Assembly: GCF_021311115.1 (NCBI RefSeq)
Contig: NZ_JAJTNP010000006.1
Location: 186,001-250,000, forward strand
DNA: 64,000 nucleotides
Source: Chryseobacterium gwangjuense
GTDB taxonomy: Bacteria > Bacteroidota > Bacteroidia > Flavobacteriales > Weeksellaceae
Reading direction: 5' to 3'
Shown: positions 8,636-17,330 of the stretch, piece by piece
Layout of the letters: each line of letters opens with the position of its first letter
How positions within the stretch are numbered: the stretch's first letter is position 1
Made by a program: the position numbers and the translations under genes
The notes under the pieces: model-generated
Told to the model about the DNA's origin: nothing
The model's database searches: none
Seen by the model: the letters and a program-made list of their open reading frames with translations, nothing else

Positions 8636-8662
8636 TAAAAATGCGATCCCGAAAGACCGCAT
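8636..8662 (-). terminator. Terminator of the efflux operon
   Basis: ATGCGATC and GACCGCAT pair with one mismatch. On the minus strand the hairpin follows the outer-membrane-factor stop at 8688 and runs into a T-rich tract. Confidence 0.65.
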
Positions 8663-8687
8663 TCCATTAACAATATAATTTAATTTA

Positions 8688-10100
8688 CTACTTCCAACCG
8701 CCTCCTAATGCTCGGTACAAATCTACAATGCTGCTTAATCTCTGTCTTTTTACGGATGCAAGATTCAGCTCTGCCTGCAGAGAATTTCCCTGAGCTGTTA
8801 TTACTTCTAAATAGTTTGCCATTCCGCCTTTGTAAAGCATTTCGGCACTTTTAATTCCATTTTTTAAGGTTGTCACTTGTTCGGTAGCTTTTTGTTCCTG
8901 AACTTTTAAGCTTTCGTTAGAAACCAAAGCATCAGAAACTTCACCAACAGCATTTAAAACAGATTGACGGAATGCCAATACGTTTTTCTCTCTCTGAATT
9001 TTAGCAACATTCAAATCCGTTTTCAATTGTCTTTTCTGGAAAATAGGCTGAGTAATTCCTCCTAAAACAGAACCGAACAATGAAGCCGGAATCTGAAACC
9101 AGTTGTCAAATTTAAATGAGTTCACTCCTCCGTTTGCAGTAATTTTCAATGAAGGATACATATTTGCCTGAGCAATTCCTACGATTGAATTGGATTCTAA
9201 CAATACCAGTTCTTGCTGACGAACATCTGGACGACGGCTTACCATGGCTGCAGGAAGTCCTGCAGAAATGTCCTGAGGTAAAGAAGTGTCAGACATTTCA
9301 ATAGTTCTGGTAATCTTGTTTGGATTTTCACCAATCAAAATACTCAATGCATTTTCCTGAATCGCAATATTTTGTTCTAATTGTGTAATCAGAAGTTCTG
9401 TAGACTGCTTTTGTGCGGTTGCCTGTTGAACTCCCAACGAAGTGGTATCACCACTTTTCCACATTTTTTCTGTAATGGAAAGGGTATTTGTGCTTAATTC
9501 TAAGTTTGATTTGGCAATCTGTAATTGTTTGTCAAGCATCAATAAATTGTAATATCCCTGAGCAATCGCTGCAACAACTTGTGTCTGAATTGCTTTTGTA
9601 GCTTCATAAGTTTGCAGGTACTGCATTCTTGAAACTTCCTGTTGATTTTTGATCTTTCCCCAAATATCGGCTTCCCATGAAAGGTTGAACGCTGCATTAT
9701 AATCTTCAACATGACTTTGACCTAAAAATAGATTTAAGCTCTGTCCGTTCATGCTGTTTTTTGAAGGTTTTGAAATCTGCGCTGAAACTCCGAAACCCAC
9801 ATCAGGATATTGAAGATATTTTGCCTGTTTTAATTTTTCCTGTGATGAAGCGACTTGTTTTAAAGCAATCTGTAAATCGTAATTGTTTTTAATCCCTTTT
9901 TCAATCAGGGTTTGCAACATTGGGTCACTGAAAAATTCTTTCCATTCTAAGTTGGCAACGCTGGCTGTATCAGCAGTTGCGGTATAGTTGAACGTTTCCG
10001 GAAGCTCAAGCTCAGGCTCCTTGAATGCCATTTTTGACACACAGGAGACCGAACCTAAAGCCAATCCAAAAGCGATGATGATATTAATTATTCTTTTCAT
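8688..10100 (-). CDS. Outer-membrane efflux lipoprotein (TolC/NodT family)
   Basis: The 470-residue protein has a lipoprotein signal with lipobox GSVSC and modified Cys at residue 20. Two long heptad-rich halves follow (about 60-260 and 265-465), the repeated OEP domain that forms the trimeric channel. NLEWKEFFSDPMLQTLIEKGI and RRPDVRQQELVLLESN are typical of the NodT subfamily. It should be the exit duct for the RND pump encoded just upstream. The 153-base gap to the pump gene contains an inverted-repeat element (10124-10247). Transcription probably comes from the adaptor promoter; a terminator follows at 8636-8662. Confidence 0.92.
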   Translation of the reverse strand: MKRIINIIIAFGLALGSVSCVSKMAFKEPELELPETFNYTATADTASVANLEWKEFFSDPMLQTLIEKGIKNNYDLQIALKQVASSQEKLKQAKYLQYPDVGFGVSAQISKPSKNSMNGQSLNLFLGQSHVEDYNAAFNLSWEADIWGKIKNQQEVSRMQYLQTYEATKAIQTQVVAAIAQGYYNLLMLDKQLQIAKSNLELSTNTLSITEKMWKSGDTTSLGVQQATAQKQSTELLITQLEQNIAIQENALSILIGENPNKITRTIEMSDTSLPQDISAGLPAAMVSRRPDVRQQELVLLESNSIVGIAQANMYPSLKITANGGVNSFKFDNWFQIPASLFGSVLGGITQPIFQKRQLKTDLNVAKIQREKNVLAFRQSVLNAVGEVSDALVSNESLKVQEQKATEQVTTLKNGIKSAEMLYKGGMANYLEVITAQGNSLQAELNLASVKRQRLSSIVDLYRALGGGWK

Positions 10101-10123
10101 ATTTTTTAAATAAGCTTTTAATT

Positions 10124-10247
10124 GATTACAAAACTTTGAGAAATTGGATTTTGCAAAGAAGTCTTTAGTAGGAGAAAATGCTTTGCGTTATATGATATTA
10201 GTTTGAATAGTTTACTTCTCTATTGTATTCTCAAAGTTTTGTCAATC
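10124..10247. repeat. MITE- or REP-like element with about 20-bp terminal inverted repeats
   Basis: GATTACAAAACTTTGAGAA (10124-10142) and TTCTCAAAGTTTTGTCAATC (10228-10247) are reverse complements apart from one inserted base. A second, inner inverted pair (TTTGCAAAG near 10151 and CTTTGCG near 10181) sits between them. The 124-bp unit has no ORF and fills nearly the whole gap between the pump and outer-membrane-factor genes. The size and structure suit a miniature inverted-repeat element or a structured intercistronic RNA. No clear target duplication is seen, only ATT on both flanks. Confidence 0.6.
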
Positions 10248-10253
10248 ATTTTA

Positions 10254-13200
10254 TTAATGAGCCGGACTTAAAAGTTCTTGCTCAAGTTTTTGTCTTTGAA
10301 GTCTTTTCTTTTTTCTGCTCGGCATTTTTTCATGTAAGTATTGGAAAATCACAAACATGACAGGAATAATGAAAATTCCGAATACTACTCCCGTGAACAT
10401 TCCTCCAACAGTACTGATACCGATAGAATGATTCCCTTTTGCAGCTGCACCTTGTGACCAAACCAATGGTAACATACCCACGATGAACGCAAATGAGGTC
10501 ATTAAGATCGGTCTTAAACGTAATCTTGAAGCCTGAAGAGCAGCTTCAATTAAACTTCTTCCTGCATTTCTTCTCTGAACGGCAAATTCTACAATCAGAA
10601 TGGCATTTTTGGCTAATAATCCGACGAGCATGATCAATCCGACCTGAACATAAATATTATTATCAATTCCGGCTAATCCTGTGAAAGCAAATACCCCGAA
10701 AATCCCTGTTGGAATGGTTAGAATAACAGCAAACGGAAGTATATAACTTTCATATTGAGCTGCCAGTAGGAAATAAACAAAAAGAATACTTAATGCGAAG
10801 ATAAATGTAGTTTGTCCGCTTGTCTTGATTTCTTCACGGGTAATTCCGGTCCATTCATATCCGAAACCTCTTGGAAGTGATTTCTGAGCAGTTTCTTCCA
10901 CCGCTTTAATGGCGTCTCCGGTACTGTAGCCAGGTTTTGGAGTTCCGTTGATGGTAACCGCGTTGAATAAGTTGTTTCTTGTTACGGTTTCAGGTCCGAA
11001 AGTTCTTTTTAAAGTCACTAATGTTTTCACAGGAACCATTTCGCCTGATTTATTTTTAACATAGATTCCTTCCAGAGAATTTGCATCCGTACGATACGGA
11101 ATATCTGCCTGAGCCATTACTCTGTAATATTTCCCGAATCTGTTGAAATCTGAAACAAAACTACTTCCGTAATAAATCTGCATGGTCTGCATCAATTCTG
11201 TAATCGAAACTCCCAGCTGATTTGCTTTGTCTGAATCTACATCAATCGTATATTGTGGATTTCCAGCTGCGTAAGTTGTAAAAGCAAACGCAATTTCCGG
11301 ACGTTTCATCAATTCTCCGATAAATGCCTGGGTTGTTGTTCCTAATTGTTCGAAGGAGCCGTTGGTTTTATCCTGAAGCATAAATTCAAAACCGGAAACG
11401 TTACCAAATCCCTGAACAGTAGGGAAGTTGAAGAAGAATGCATTGGCATCTTTTACCTGTGATACTTTACCCGTTAATGTAGCAGCGATCTGATCAGGAT
11501 CTTTTACTTCACCACGTTGATCATAATCTTTTAACTTAATAAATCCTGCAGAATAAGGAGAAGCATTGGCGTTACTGATAAAGTTCATTCCGTCGGCTAC
11601 CCAAAGGTGATTCTTAGCTTTTTCACCATTGATGATTTGATCAATTTGTTCTGTAGCTTTATGTGTTCTATCTAATGAACTTCCCGGAGGAGTATTCACT
11701 GCGTACAACACGAAACCTTGATCTTCTGTAGGAATAAATCCTGAAGGTGCTTTTTTAATCAGAAAAACACTTCCTGCAATCAGAATGGCTAAACCTCCAA
11801 TGGCAACCCATTTGTTCTTAATTAAAAACTTAAGGCTATAGATGTATTTTTTCGTCATGTTATCAAAACTAGCATTGAAAGCATTGAAAAATCTTGCTCC
11901 AAAACCTGTTTTTTTACCATGCTCACCGTGTTCTCCTTGAGGATCGTTCAGGAACATTGCACATAAAGCCGGGCTTAATGTTAATGCATTAATAGCAGAA
12001 ATTAAAATTGCAATCGCCAATGTAAAGGCAAACTGTCTGTAGAAAACTCCCGCAGGTCCCTGCATGAAACCAACCGGAATAAATACGGCACACATCACCA
12101 ATGTAATGGAAATAATGGCACCGGAAATTTCACTCATTGAGCTCATCGTTGCATGTTCTACCGGCATTCCTGTACGTTCCATTTTAGAATGGACCGCTTC
12201 AACGACTACAATTGCATCATCCACAACAATACCAATGGCGAGTACCAATGCAAACAATGTCAACATATTGATACTGAATCCAAATAACTGTAGGAAGAAG
12301 AATGTTCCGATAATTGCAACCGGAACAGCAATTGCAGGAATTAATGTAGATCTGAAATCCTGAAGGAAAATATACACTACAATAAATACCAGGATAAATG
12401 CAATGACCAAGGTCTCAACTACCTGATGAATGGATGCATCCAGGAAATCTTTAGAATTGTACATGATGATCGGTTCCACTCCTTTTGGAAGTGTGGTTTT
12501 CATCTGATCAACCTGTTTTTCAATTTCAGTTAAGATTTCGTTTGCGTTTGATCCTGCAGTTTGAAGAATGGCAAATCCGGCAACCGGTTTTCCGTCAACT
12601 CTGTTAGCTGCGGTGTAAGTATAAGATCCGAATTCTACTCTTGCCACGTCTTTCAGTCTTAGGAAAGAACCGTCGCTATTGGCTTTAATGGCAATATTCT
12701 CGTAGTCTTCGTTTTTGTTTAATTTACCTTTATATTTTAAAATATATTCGTAGGTTTCTTTACTTCCTTGTCCCAAACGACCAGGAGCTGCTTCCAGGTT
12801 GTGATCTTTTACTGCATTCAAAACCTCCTGTGGCGAAAGTCCGTTAGCAGCTAATCTGTCTGGTTTTAGCCAAAGTCGCATTGAATAATCTCGTGTTCCG
12901 AAAACCTGTGCCTGAGCAACCCCAGGAATACGCTGAATTTGAGGAATAACATTAATCTTCAAATAATTCTGCAAGAAAAGTTCATCATATTGTTTCGGAT
13001 CATCACTTGATAATCCCATAAACATAATCATACTGTTCTGAACTTTCTGGGTTGAAATTCCGGCCTGTACAACTTCTTGTGGAAGTTGGCTCATTGCTTT
13101 GGAGACACGGTTCTGAACATTTACCGCAGCATTATCTGCATCGGCACCCTGTTTGAAAAATACACTTAACGTCATCGTTCCGTCATTACTGGAATTTGAT

Positions 13201-13436
13201 GTCATATAAGTCATATTTTCAACTCCGTTCACGGCTTCTTCAATCGGTGTTGCCACTGAACGAGCCACAACTTCCGCATTTGCTCCCGGATAAAAAGCCG
13301 TCACCTGAACACTTGGTGGTGCAATATCCGGAAAGAGCGCGATGGGTAAATTAAAGAGGGACAAAGCCCCCAATAATAAAAGTATTATGGAGATGACCGT
13401 TGAAAGTACCGGTCTTTCTATAAATTGTTTTAACAT
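10254..13436 (-). CDS. RND multidrug efflux transporter (HAE1, AcrB/MexB type)
   Basis: At 1060 residues this is a full-length inner-membrane proton-driven pump. The first helix is followed by the large periplasmic porter loop, a TM2-TM6 block, a second porter/docking loop and TM8-TM12. TM4 carries GIVVDDAIVVVEAV with the paired proton-relay Asp residues. TM10 carries LLAKNAILIVEFA with the matching Lys. The N-terminus FIERPVLSTVISI and GANAEVVARSVATPIEEAVNGV are characteristic of HAE1 pumps for hydrophobic and amphiphilic compounds. The substrate cannot be told from the sequence. The gene lies 43 bases after the adaptor gene in one operon. Confidence 0.96.
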   Translation of the reverse strand: MLKQFIERPVLSTVISIILLLLGALSLFNLPIALFPDIAPPSVQVTAFYPGANAEVVARSVATPIEEAVNGVENMTYMTSNSSNDGTMTLSVFFKQGADADNAAVNVQNRVSKAMSQLPQEVVQAGISTQKVQNSMIMFMGLSSDDPKQYDELFLQNYLKINVIPQIQRIPGVAQAQVFGTRDYSMRLWLKPDRLAANGLSPQEVLNAVKDHNLEAAPGRLGQGSKETYEYILKYKGKLNKNEDYENIAIKANSDGSFLRLKDVARVEFGSYTYTAANRVDGKPVAGFAILQTAGSNANEILTEIEKQVDQMKTTLPKGVEPIIMYNSKDFLDASIHQVVETLVIAFILVFIVVYIFLQDFRSTLIPAIAVPVAIIGTFFFLQLFGFSINMLTLFALVLAIGIVVDDAIVVVEAVHSKMERTGMPVEHATMSSMSEISGAIISITLVMCAVFIPVGFMQGPAGVFYRQFAFTLAIAILISAINALTLSPALCAMFLNDPQGEHGEHGKKTGFGARFFNAFNASFDNMTKKYIYSLKFLIKNKWVAIGGLAILIAGSVFLIKKAPSGFIPTEDQGFVLYAVNTPPGSSLDRTHKATEQIDQIINGEKAKNHLWVADGMNFISNANASPYSAGFIKLKDYDQRGEVKDPDQIAATLTGKVSQVKDANAFFFNFPTVQGFGNVSGFEFMLQDKTNGSFEQLGTTTQAFIGELMKRPEIAFAFTTYAAGNPQYTIDVDSDKANQLGVSITELMQTMQIYYGSSFVSDFNRFGKYYRVMAQADIPYRTDANSLEGIYVKNKSGEMVPVKTLVTLKRTFGPETVTRNNLFNAVTINGTPKPGYSTGDAIKAVEETAQKSLPRGFGYEWTGITREEIKTSGQTTFIFALSILFVYFLLAAQYESYILPFAVILTIPTGIFGVFAFTGLAGIDNNIYVQVGLIMLVGLLAKNAILIVEFAVQRRNAGRSLIEAALQASRLRLRPILMTSFAFIVGMLPLVWSQGAAAKGNHSIGISTVGGMFTGVVFGIFIIPVMFVIFQYLHEKMPSRKKKRLQRQKLEQELLSPAH

Positions 13437-13479
13437 AAGAAGTTTATTTTTTTAGTCTTCTGTATTGTGAATAGGATGT

Positions 13480-14640
13480 TTACAATGGTTTTGCTTTCAA
13501 CAAACTGTCAGAAGAAATTGCTTTGGGCTTAATAGAAGCTCCGTCTTTTAAGTTACCTAACCCAACATATACGATTTTTTCTCCCGGTTGTACACCTTCA
13601 GAAATAAAGTAATAGTTCTCAGTTTTTCCGGAAATTTTTATCGGTTTGCTAGTCACTTTCTGGTCTTTTCCGACCACATAAACGTAAGTCTTATCCTGAA
13701 TTTCAAACGTAGACTCTTGTGGAATCACCAATGCATTAGACATTAACTGAGGCATACGAACTCTTCCCGTATTTCCTGTTCTCAAAGTTCCGTTGGCATT
13801 TGGAAAAACTGCACGAACGCTGATGGCTCCGGTTGTTTTATCAAACTGCCCGTCAACAATGCTCATTTTTCCTTTTTGAGGATAAACACTGTTGTCTGCG
13901 ATTACTAAATCTACCATTGGCATATTTTTCAGTTTTTCTTCTAAGGTCGCTCCCTGATATTTATTTTGGAAAGCAATAAAATCAAGCTCACTTAAAGAAA
14001 AGTAGGCATAGATCTCACTGATATCAGATAATAAAGTCAATGGATTCGCGTCGGTTCTCGAGATCAAACTTCCTTTTTTGTAAGGGATTCTTCCGATATA
14101 TCCGCTTACCGGTGCTGTGATGGTGGTAAATCCAACGTTAATCTTAGCGCTTCCAACTGAAGCTCTTGCTTGTGAAGCGGCTGCAACCGCGGCTGCGTAA
14201 TTTGCTTTTGCCGTTCTCAATTGTACATCAGAAACTACTTTTGCAGCAACAAGAGGTTCCAATCTGTCAACTTCTACTTTTGCTTTTTGAATGTTAGCAT
14301 TAGCGGCCTGAAGATTGGCAGAGGCCATATTCATTTGCTCTCCGTAAGCTCTTGAATCTATTTTAAATAAAGGTTGTCCGGCTCTTACATAAGCGCCTTC
14401 TTCCACATAAATTTTATCTAAATAACCGTCCACCTGCGATCTGATTTCCACATTGTTTTTCCCTTCTAAAGCTGTTGGAAATTCCTGATATGTAGTAGCG
14501 GGAGACGTAATTACGGTATAAACAGGCAGTTCGGGAGCTGGAGGAGCCATATTTGATCCTTCGGCGGCCTTTGTGCAGTTTTGTAAAAGGATAATACTTG
14601 ATATAAGTACGATGATCCTCGTTTTTCCAAATATTTTCAT
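13480..14640 (-). CDS. RND efflux periplasmic adaptor (membrane fusion lipoprotein)
   Basis: The 386-residue protein has a signal ending in lipobox LLQNC, with acylated Cys at residue 22. The lipoyl half-motif VEIRSQVDGYLDKIYVEEGAYVRAG (shown in part: RSQVDGYLDKIYVEEG), an alpha hairpin (about 100-165) and the second lipoyl half TTITAPVSGYIGRIPYKKG follow. Beta-barrel and membrane-proximal domains complete it. It bridges the pump and the outer-membrane factor. It is the first gene of the operon and is preceded by a 475-base leader with four TetR-type operators. Confidence 0.93.
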   Translation of the reverse strand: MKIFGKTRIIVLISSIILLQNCTKAAEGSNMAPPAPELPVYTVITSPATTYQEFPTALEGKNNVEIRSQVDGYLDKIYVEEGAYVRAGQPLFKIDSRAYGEQMNMASANLQAANANIQKAKVEVDRLEPLVAAKVVSDVQLRTAKANYAAAVAAASQARASVGSAKINVGFTTITAPVSGYIGRIPYKKGSLISRTDANPLTLLSDISEIYAYFSLSELDFIAFQNKYQGATLEEKLKNMPMVDLVIADNSVYPQKGKMSIVDGQFDKTTGAISVRAVFPNANGTLRTGNTGRVRMPQLMSNALVIPQESTFEIQDKTYVYVVGKDQKVTSKPIKISGKTENYYFISEGVQPGEKIVYVGLGNLKDGASIKPKAISSDSLLKAKPL

Positions 14641-14713
14641 TTTAAGTTTAAATTTTTAATGAAGTGTTAAATTAAATAATGTTGTTTTTAAATTTGAATT
14701 CCGTTATATTTTC

Positions 14714-14724
14714 TAACAGTGTTA
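14714..14724. promoter_or_regulatory. TetR-type operator 1 (efflux promoter region)
   Basis: TAACAGTGTTA is an inverted repeat (TAACA-N-TGTTA). It sits in an extended context with TTAT about 6 bases to its left and AAT to its right that recurs at the other sites. It lies 74 bases upstream of the adaptor start. Confidence 0.7.
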
Positions 14725-14835
14725 ATGGTTTGTTCAAAAAAAATTTCAGAATTCTTAATCTTGCTTAAATTGTTGTTTTCATGATTACAATTTTTAGATG
14801 TTTTTTGGTTTGAATGGTTTTGCATGTTATTTTTC

Positions 14836-14848
14836 TTAACAGTGTTAA
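14836..14848. promoter_or_regulatory. TetR-type operator 2
   Basis: TTAACAGTGTTAA is a perfect 6-bp inverted repeat about one central base, preceded by GTTATTTTTC as at the other sites. It is 122 bases from operator 1. Confidence 0.75.
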
Positions 14849-14966
14849 TGATAAGGAAATAAAATCGCAAGAATTAATGTGAAAAAATCATATTTCATAA
14901 TAGAAAATTGTTTTTAATGTTGGTTTAAGTATAGTTAAGATGAGGTGTAAATTGTGTTATTTTTAC

Positions 14967-14977
14967 TAACGGTGTTA
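14967..14977. promoter_or_regulatory. TetR-type operator 3
   Basis: TAACGGTGTTA matches the palindrome with one mismatch. It is preceded by GTGTTATTTTTAC, so an extra half site lies close by. It is 131 bases from operator 2. Confidence 0.65.
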
Positions 14978-15086
14978 ATTGAAATTGTAAAAAAAATTAA
15001 TTTTTACGATTAATTTTCAAATCTTACATATGATGTTTTTTTAATTTTTAAATAAATACTGTATATTAATTCAGTGTTAATATTCC

Positions 15087-15097
15087 TAACGGTGTTA
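15087..15097. promoter_or_regulatory. TetR-type operator 4
   Basis: TAACGGTGTTA lies 20 bases beyond the tetR stop codon. A half site (AGTGTTAA, 15073-15080) adjoins it. The following GGGTTCAAAAAAAATT resembles the sequence after operator 1, suggesting that the sites arose by local duplication. Confidence 0.65.
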
Positions 15098-15116
15098 ATT
15101 TTGGGTTCAAAAAAAA

Positions 15117-15713
15117 TTACAAAGACTTAATGAAAGCAGAAACCGTTTCATCTAAAGTCGTCTTGTTCATCGTAGAAGGAATATCATCATTACGCATCAT
15201 CATAATCGAGATCAATCCGTGTACTGCTGAAAACAGGGCGTGAGACATGTGACAGGCATTGTCAGGGTTTGATCCGTTTTTCTTGATAATTTCATACGTG
15301 CAATCGTAAAGCATGTCCTGAAAAGATGAAAATTCTTCTTTCATCATTCCTTTTCCGCTACATTGCATTCCCAATCCGAACATCAATTGATAGTACTCTT
15401 TGTTTTTGAATGCAAACTTCCAGTAAGCATCTACAATAGCTTTCAATTGTTCATCCGGAGCGTCGTGTTCTCTCTGGGCTTTTAACAATTCTATGTGCAA
15501 ACAATTGAAACCATTTAACGAGATCTCGTATAAAATAGCTTCCTTGTTTTCAAAATAATCATAAACTACCGGTGCACTGTATTCAATGGCATCGGCAATT
15601 TTTCTCATGGAAAGTGAAGCCCAACCCTCAGTTTTAGCCAAAGAGAAAGCAGCGTCCAGAATGCTGGTGCGTATATTTTCTTTTTCTCTTTGTCGACGTT
15701 CATGTAGACCCAT
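15117..15713 (-). CDS. TetR/AcrR family transcriptional repressor
   Basis: The 198-residue protein has the TetR N-terminal DNA-binding domain at about residues 10-57: ILDAAFSLAKTEGWASLSMRKIA followed by YDYFENKEAILYEI (shown in part: LSMRKIADAI and VVYDYFENKEAILYE). The C-terminal ligand-binding part has the WHG/TetR_C-like HALFSAVHGLISIMMM segment. It lies upstream of the efflux operon on the same strand, with four operators between, and one operator 13 bases before its own start. Repression of both itself and the pump operon, released by a pump substrate, is the natural reading. Confidence 0.92.
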   Translation of the reverse strand: MGLHERRQREKENIRTSILDAAFSLAKTEGWASLSMRKIADAIEYSAPVVYDYFENKEAILYEISLNGFNCLHIELLKAQREHDAPDEQLKAIVDAYWKFAFKNKEYYQLMFGLGMQCSGKGMMKEEFSSFQDMLYDCTYEIIKKNGSNPDNACHMSHALFSAVHGLISIMMMRNDDIPSTMNKTTLDETVSAFIKSL

Positions 15714-15725
15714 GATTTTTTATTA

Positions 15726-15738
15726 CTAACAGTGTTAG
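15726..15738. promoter_or_regulatory. TetR-type operator 5 (tetR promoter)
   Basis: CTAACAGTGTTAG is a perfect 6-bp inverted repeat about one base, 13 bases upstream of the tetR ATG. This position fits negative autoregulation. The remainder of 15739-15990 is AT-rich with a low-complexity CTTTCATCTTCC stretch and no gene. Confidence 0.75.
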
Positions 15739-15994
15739 CAAAACTACTAACTTTTGAACATATCTTCCAAACAATTTTTTGCATTTAATTTTTAACGAAA
15801 GGTTTGGAGAACTTTTTTAATTTGAATGAATGCTGATAGAATAGGTGTCTTAGGTTACTTTAAGTTACTAATATCTGAATTATTGTAAAAATTAATGAGG
15901 TCGATAGTTTAGTTCAATTGGGTTAAATTTTTTTAAATTCCCTAAACTTTCATCTTCCTGCTTCACGCTTCCTTACTTTAATGAAAGAAATTTT

Positions 15995-16002
15995 TATCTT
16001 TG
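15995..16002 (+). promoter_or_regulatory. -7 box of the thioredoxin-like gene
   Basis: TATCTTTG matches the Bacteroidota -7 consensus and ends 17 bases before the ATG at 16020. Confidence 0.7.
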
Positions 16003-16019
16003 TGGCTAAATAAAAAGTT

Positions 16020-16574
16020 ATGAATACGCCCTCAAATATGATCGATCTGGGTACGAAAGCACCATTTTTTGAGCTTCCCAACCCGTCAAAAACAAACGAA
16101 ATTCAGTCATTGGATGATCTGAAAGGAGAAAAAGGTACATTGGTAATCTTTATGTGTAACCATTGTCCGTTTGTTCTTCATGTCATTGATAAATTAAACG
16201 AATTATATGAAGACTACAATGAAAGAGGGATCGAATTTATCGCAATAAACTCTAATGATGTAGAGAAATATCCTGCAGATTCGCCGGAAAAAATGATCGA
16301 ATTCCAAATTGAAAGAAATTTTGATTTTCCTTATTTGTATGACGAAAGCCAGGCAATTGCAAAAGCTTATGATGCAGCTTGTACACCGGATTTCTTTTTC
16401 TTTGATGAGAAATTGGACCTTGTCTACAGAGGGCAAATGGATGATTCAAGACCGGGAAATAATAAAGATGTAACTGGAGAAGATTTAATTATTGCTTTTG
16501 AAAATCTTTTGTTGGGTGAAGCTCAGGAAGAAATTCAGAGACCAAGCATGGGTTGCAATATTAAGTGGAAATAA
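16020..16574 (+). CDS. Thioredoxin-fold redoxin family protein
   Basis: The 184-residue protein has a thioredoxin-like fold of the AhpC/TSA-redoxin group. LGTKAPFFELPNP opens the domain. The CNHCP motif (Cys46 and Cys49) corresponds to the redox CxxC. CTPDFFFFD supplies the cis-Pro loop with a further Cys, and YRGQMDDSRPG follows. There is no signal peptide, so a cytoplasmic thiol oxidoreductase or peroxiredoxin-like role is likely; the substrate is unknown. Its own promoter and a strong terminator show a single-gene unit. Confidence 0.85.
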   Translation: MNTPSNMIDLGTKAPFFELPNPSKTNEIQSLDDLKGEKGTLVIFMCNHCPFVLHVIDKLNELYEDYNERGIEFIAINSNDVEKYPADSPEKMIEFQIERNFDFPYLYDESQAIAKAYDAACTPDFFFFDEKLDLVYRGQMDDSRPGNNKDVTGEDLIIAFENLLLGEAQEEIQRPSMGCNIKWK

Positions 16575-16592
16575 AATTGAACACTATAAAAA

Positions 16593-16626
16593 TGAAAAGC
16601 CGTCAGATTCTGACGGCTTTTTTTTA
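16593..16626 (+). terminator. Terminator after the redoxin gene
   Basis: AAAGCCGTCAGA and TCTGACGGCTTT pair almost without a loop and are followed by Ts. The T-run abuts the stop codon of the convergent MBL gene. Confidence 0.85.
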
Positions 16627-17262
16627 TGTAAGAAAAGGATTGTGTTGTTTTTCAAATCCGATTGTTGTAGAATTTCCATGACCGGAGAAAACTTGGGTTT
16701 CATCATCAAGGATGAACAATTTTGTTTTAATACCGGTAATTAATTGCTCATAATTTCCTTTGTATAAATCCGTTCTTCCAATACTTCCTTCAAAAAGAAC
16801 GTCACCGGAAATCATGAATTTTTTGACTTCATTATGATACACCACACTTCCTGGAGAGTGTCCTGGAACATGGTAAATTTTAAATTGCTCTCCGTCAAGA
16901 TCAAGTTCATCACCTTCATTCACATATTGTGTTTCTACTTTCACAGGAGGGACCTGGAATCCGAATCTGGCACCGCTTGCCGAAAGCATATCCAAAACTT
17001 CCTGATCATCCTTATGTAAAATAACAGGCGTTTTAAAGATGTCGAAAGCCCATTGTAAGCCTAATACATGATCGATGTGAGCATGGGTTAAAAGAATTTT
17101 TTCAATGTTTAATTTATTTTCAGTGATAAAGTTGCTGATAACATGAGTTTCCTGCTCATTCATATTTCCCGGATCAATAATCCATGCATTTTTATTATCG
17201 TTATAAAGGATATACGTATTTTCACTGGCAAAATTGAACACGAATCTCTGGATATGAAGCAT
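16624..17262 (-). CDS. MBL-fold metallo-hydrolase, glyoxalase II-like
   Basis: The 212-residue protein carries the metal-binding THAHIDH motif at residues 59-65. Further ligands are in VPGHSPGSVVYH, the SGDVLF Asp and the C-terminal FSGHGNSTTIG His. This layout matches hydroxyacylglutathione-hydrolase-like enzymes, which cleave thioesters; the true substrate is unknown. The ATG at 17262 is chosen because an upstream TTG at 17289 lies on the promoter side of the -7 box at 17279-17286. It is divergent from the DUF5103 gene. Confidence 0.88.
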   Translation of the reverse strand: MLHIQRFVFNFASENTYILYNDNKNAWIIDPGNMNEQETHVISNFITENKLNIEKILLTHAHIDHVLGLQWAFDIFKTPVILHKDDQEVLDMLSASGARFGFQVPPVKVETQYVNEGDELDLDGEQFKIYHVPGHSPGSVVYHNEVKKFMISGDVLFEGSIGRTDLYKGNYEQLITGIKTKLFILDDETQVFSGHGNSTTIGFEKQHNPFLT

Positions 17263-17278
17263 AATTGAATATTTTCCC

Positions 17279-17286
17279 CAAAAATA
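17279..17286 (-). promoter_or_regulatory. -7 box of the MBL-fold gene
   Basis: The minus strand reads TATTTTTG, matching TAnnTTTG, 16 bases before the ATG at 17262. It decides the start of that gene. Confidence 0.6.
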
Positions 17287-17317
17287 CAATATTATGGAGA
17301 AAATGGGTATTTTTCGT

Positions 17318-17325
17318 TATCTTCG
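17318..17325 (+). promoter_or_regulatory. -7 box of the DUF5103 gene
   Basis: TATCTTCG differs from TAnnTTTG at one base. It ends 5 bases before the ATG at 17331, so the transcript would be leaderless or nearly so. Confidence 0.5.
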
Positions 17326-17330
17326 TCATA

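Noticed and set aside
14688..14870. 60-codon minus-strand frame in the efflux leader
   Set aside because: It consists of Asn/Lys-rich codons from AT-rich DNA, overlaps two of the repeated operators and matches no family.
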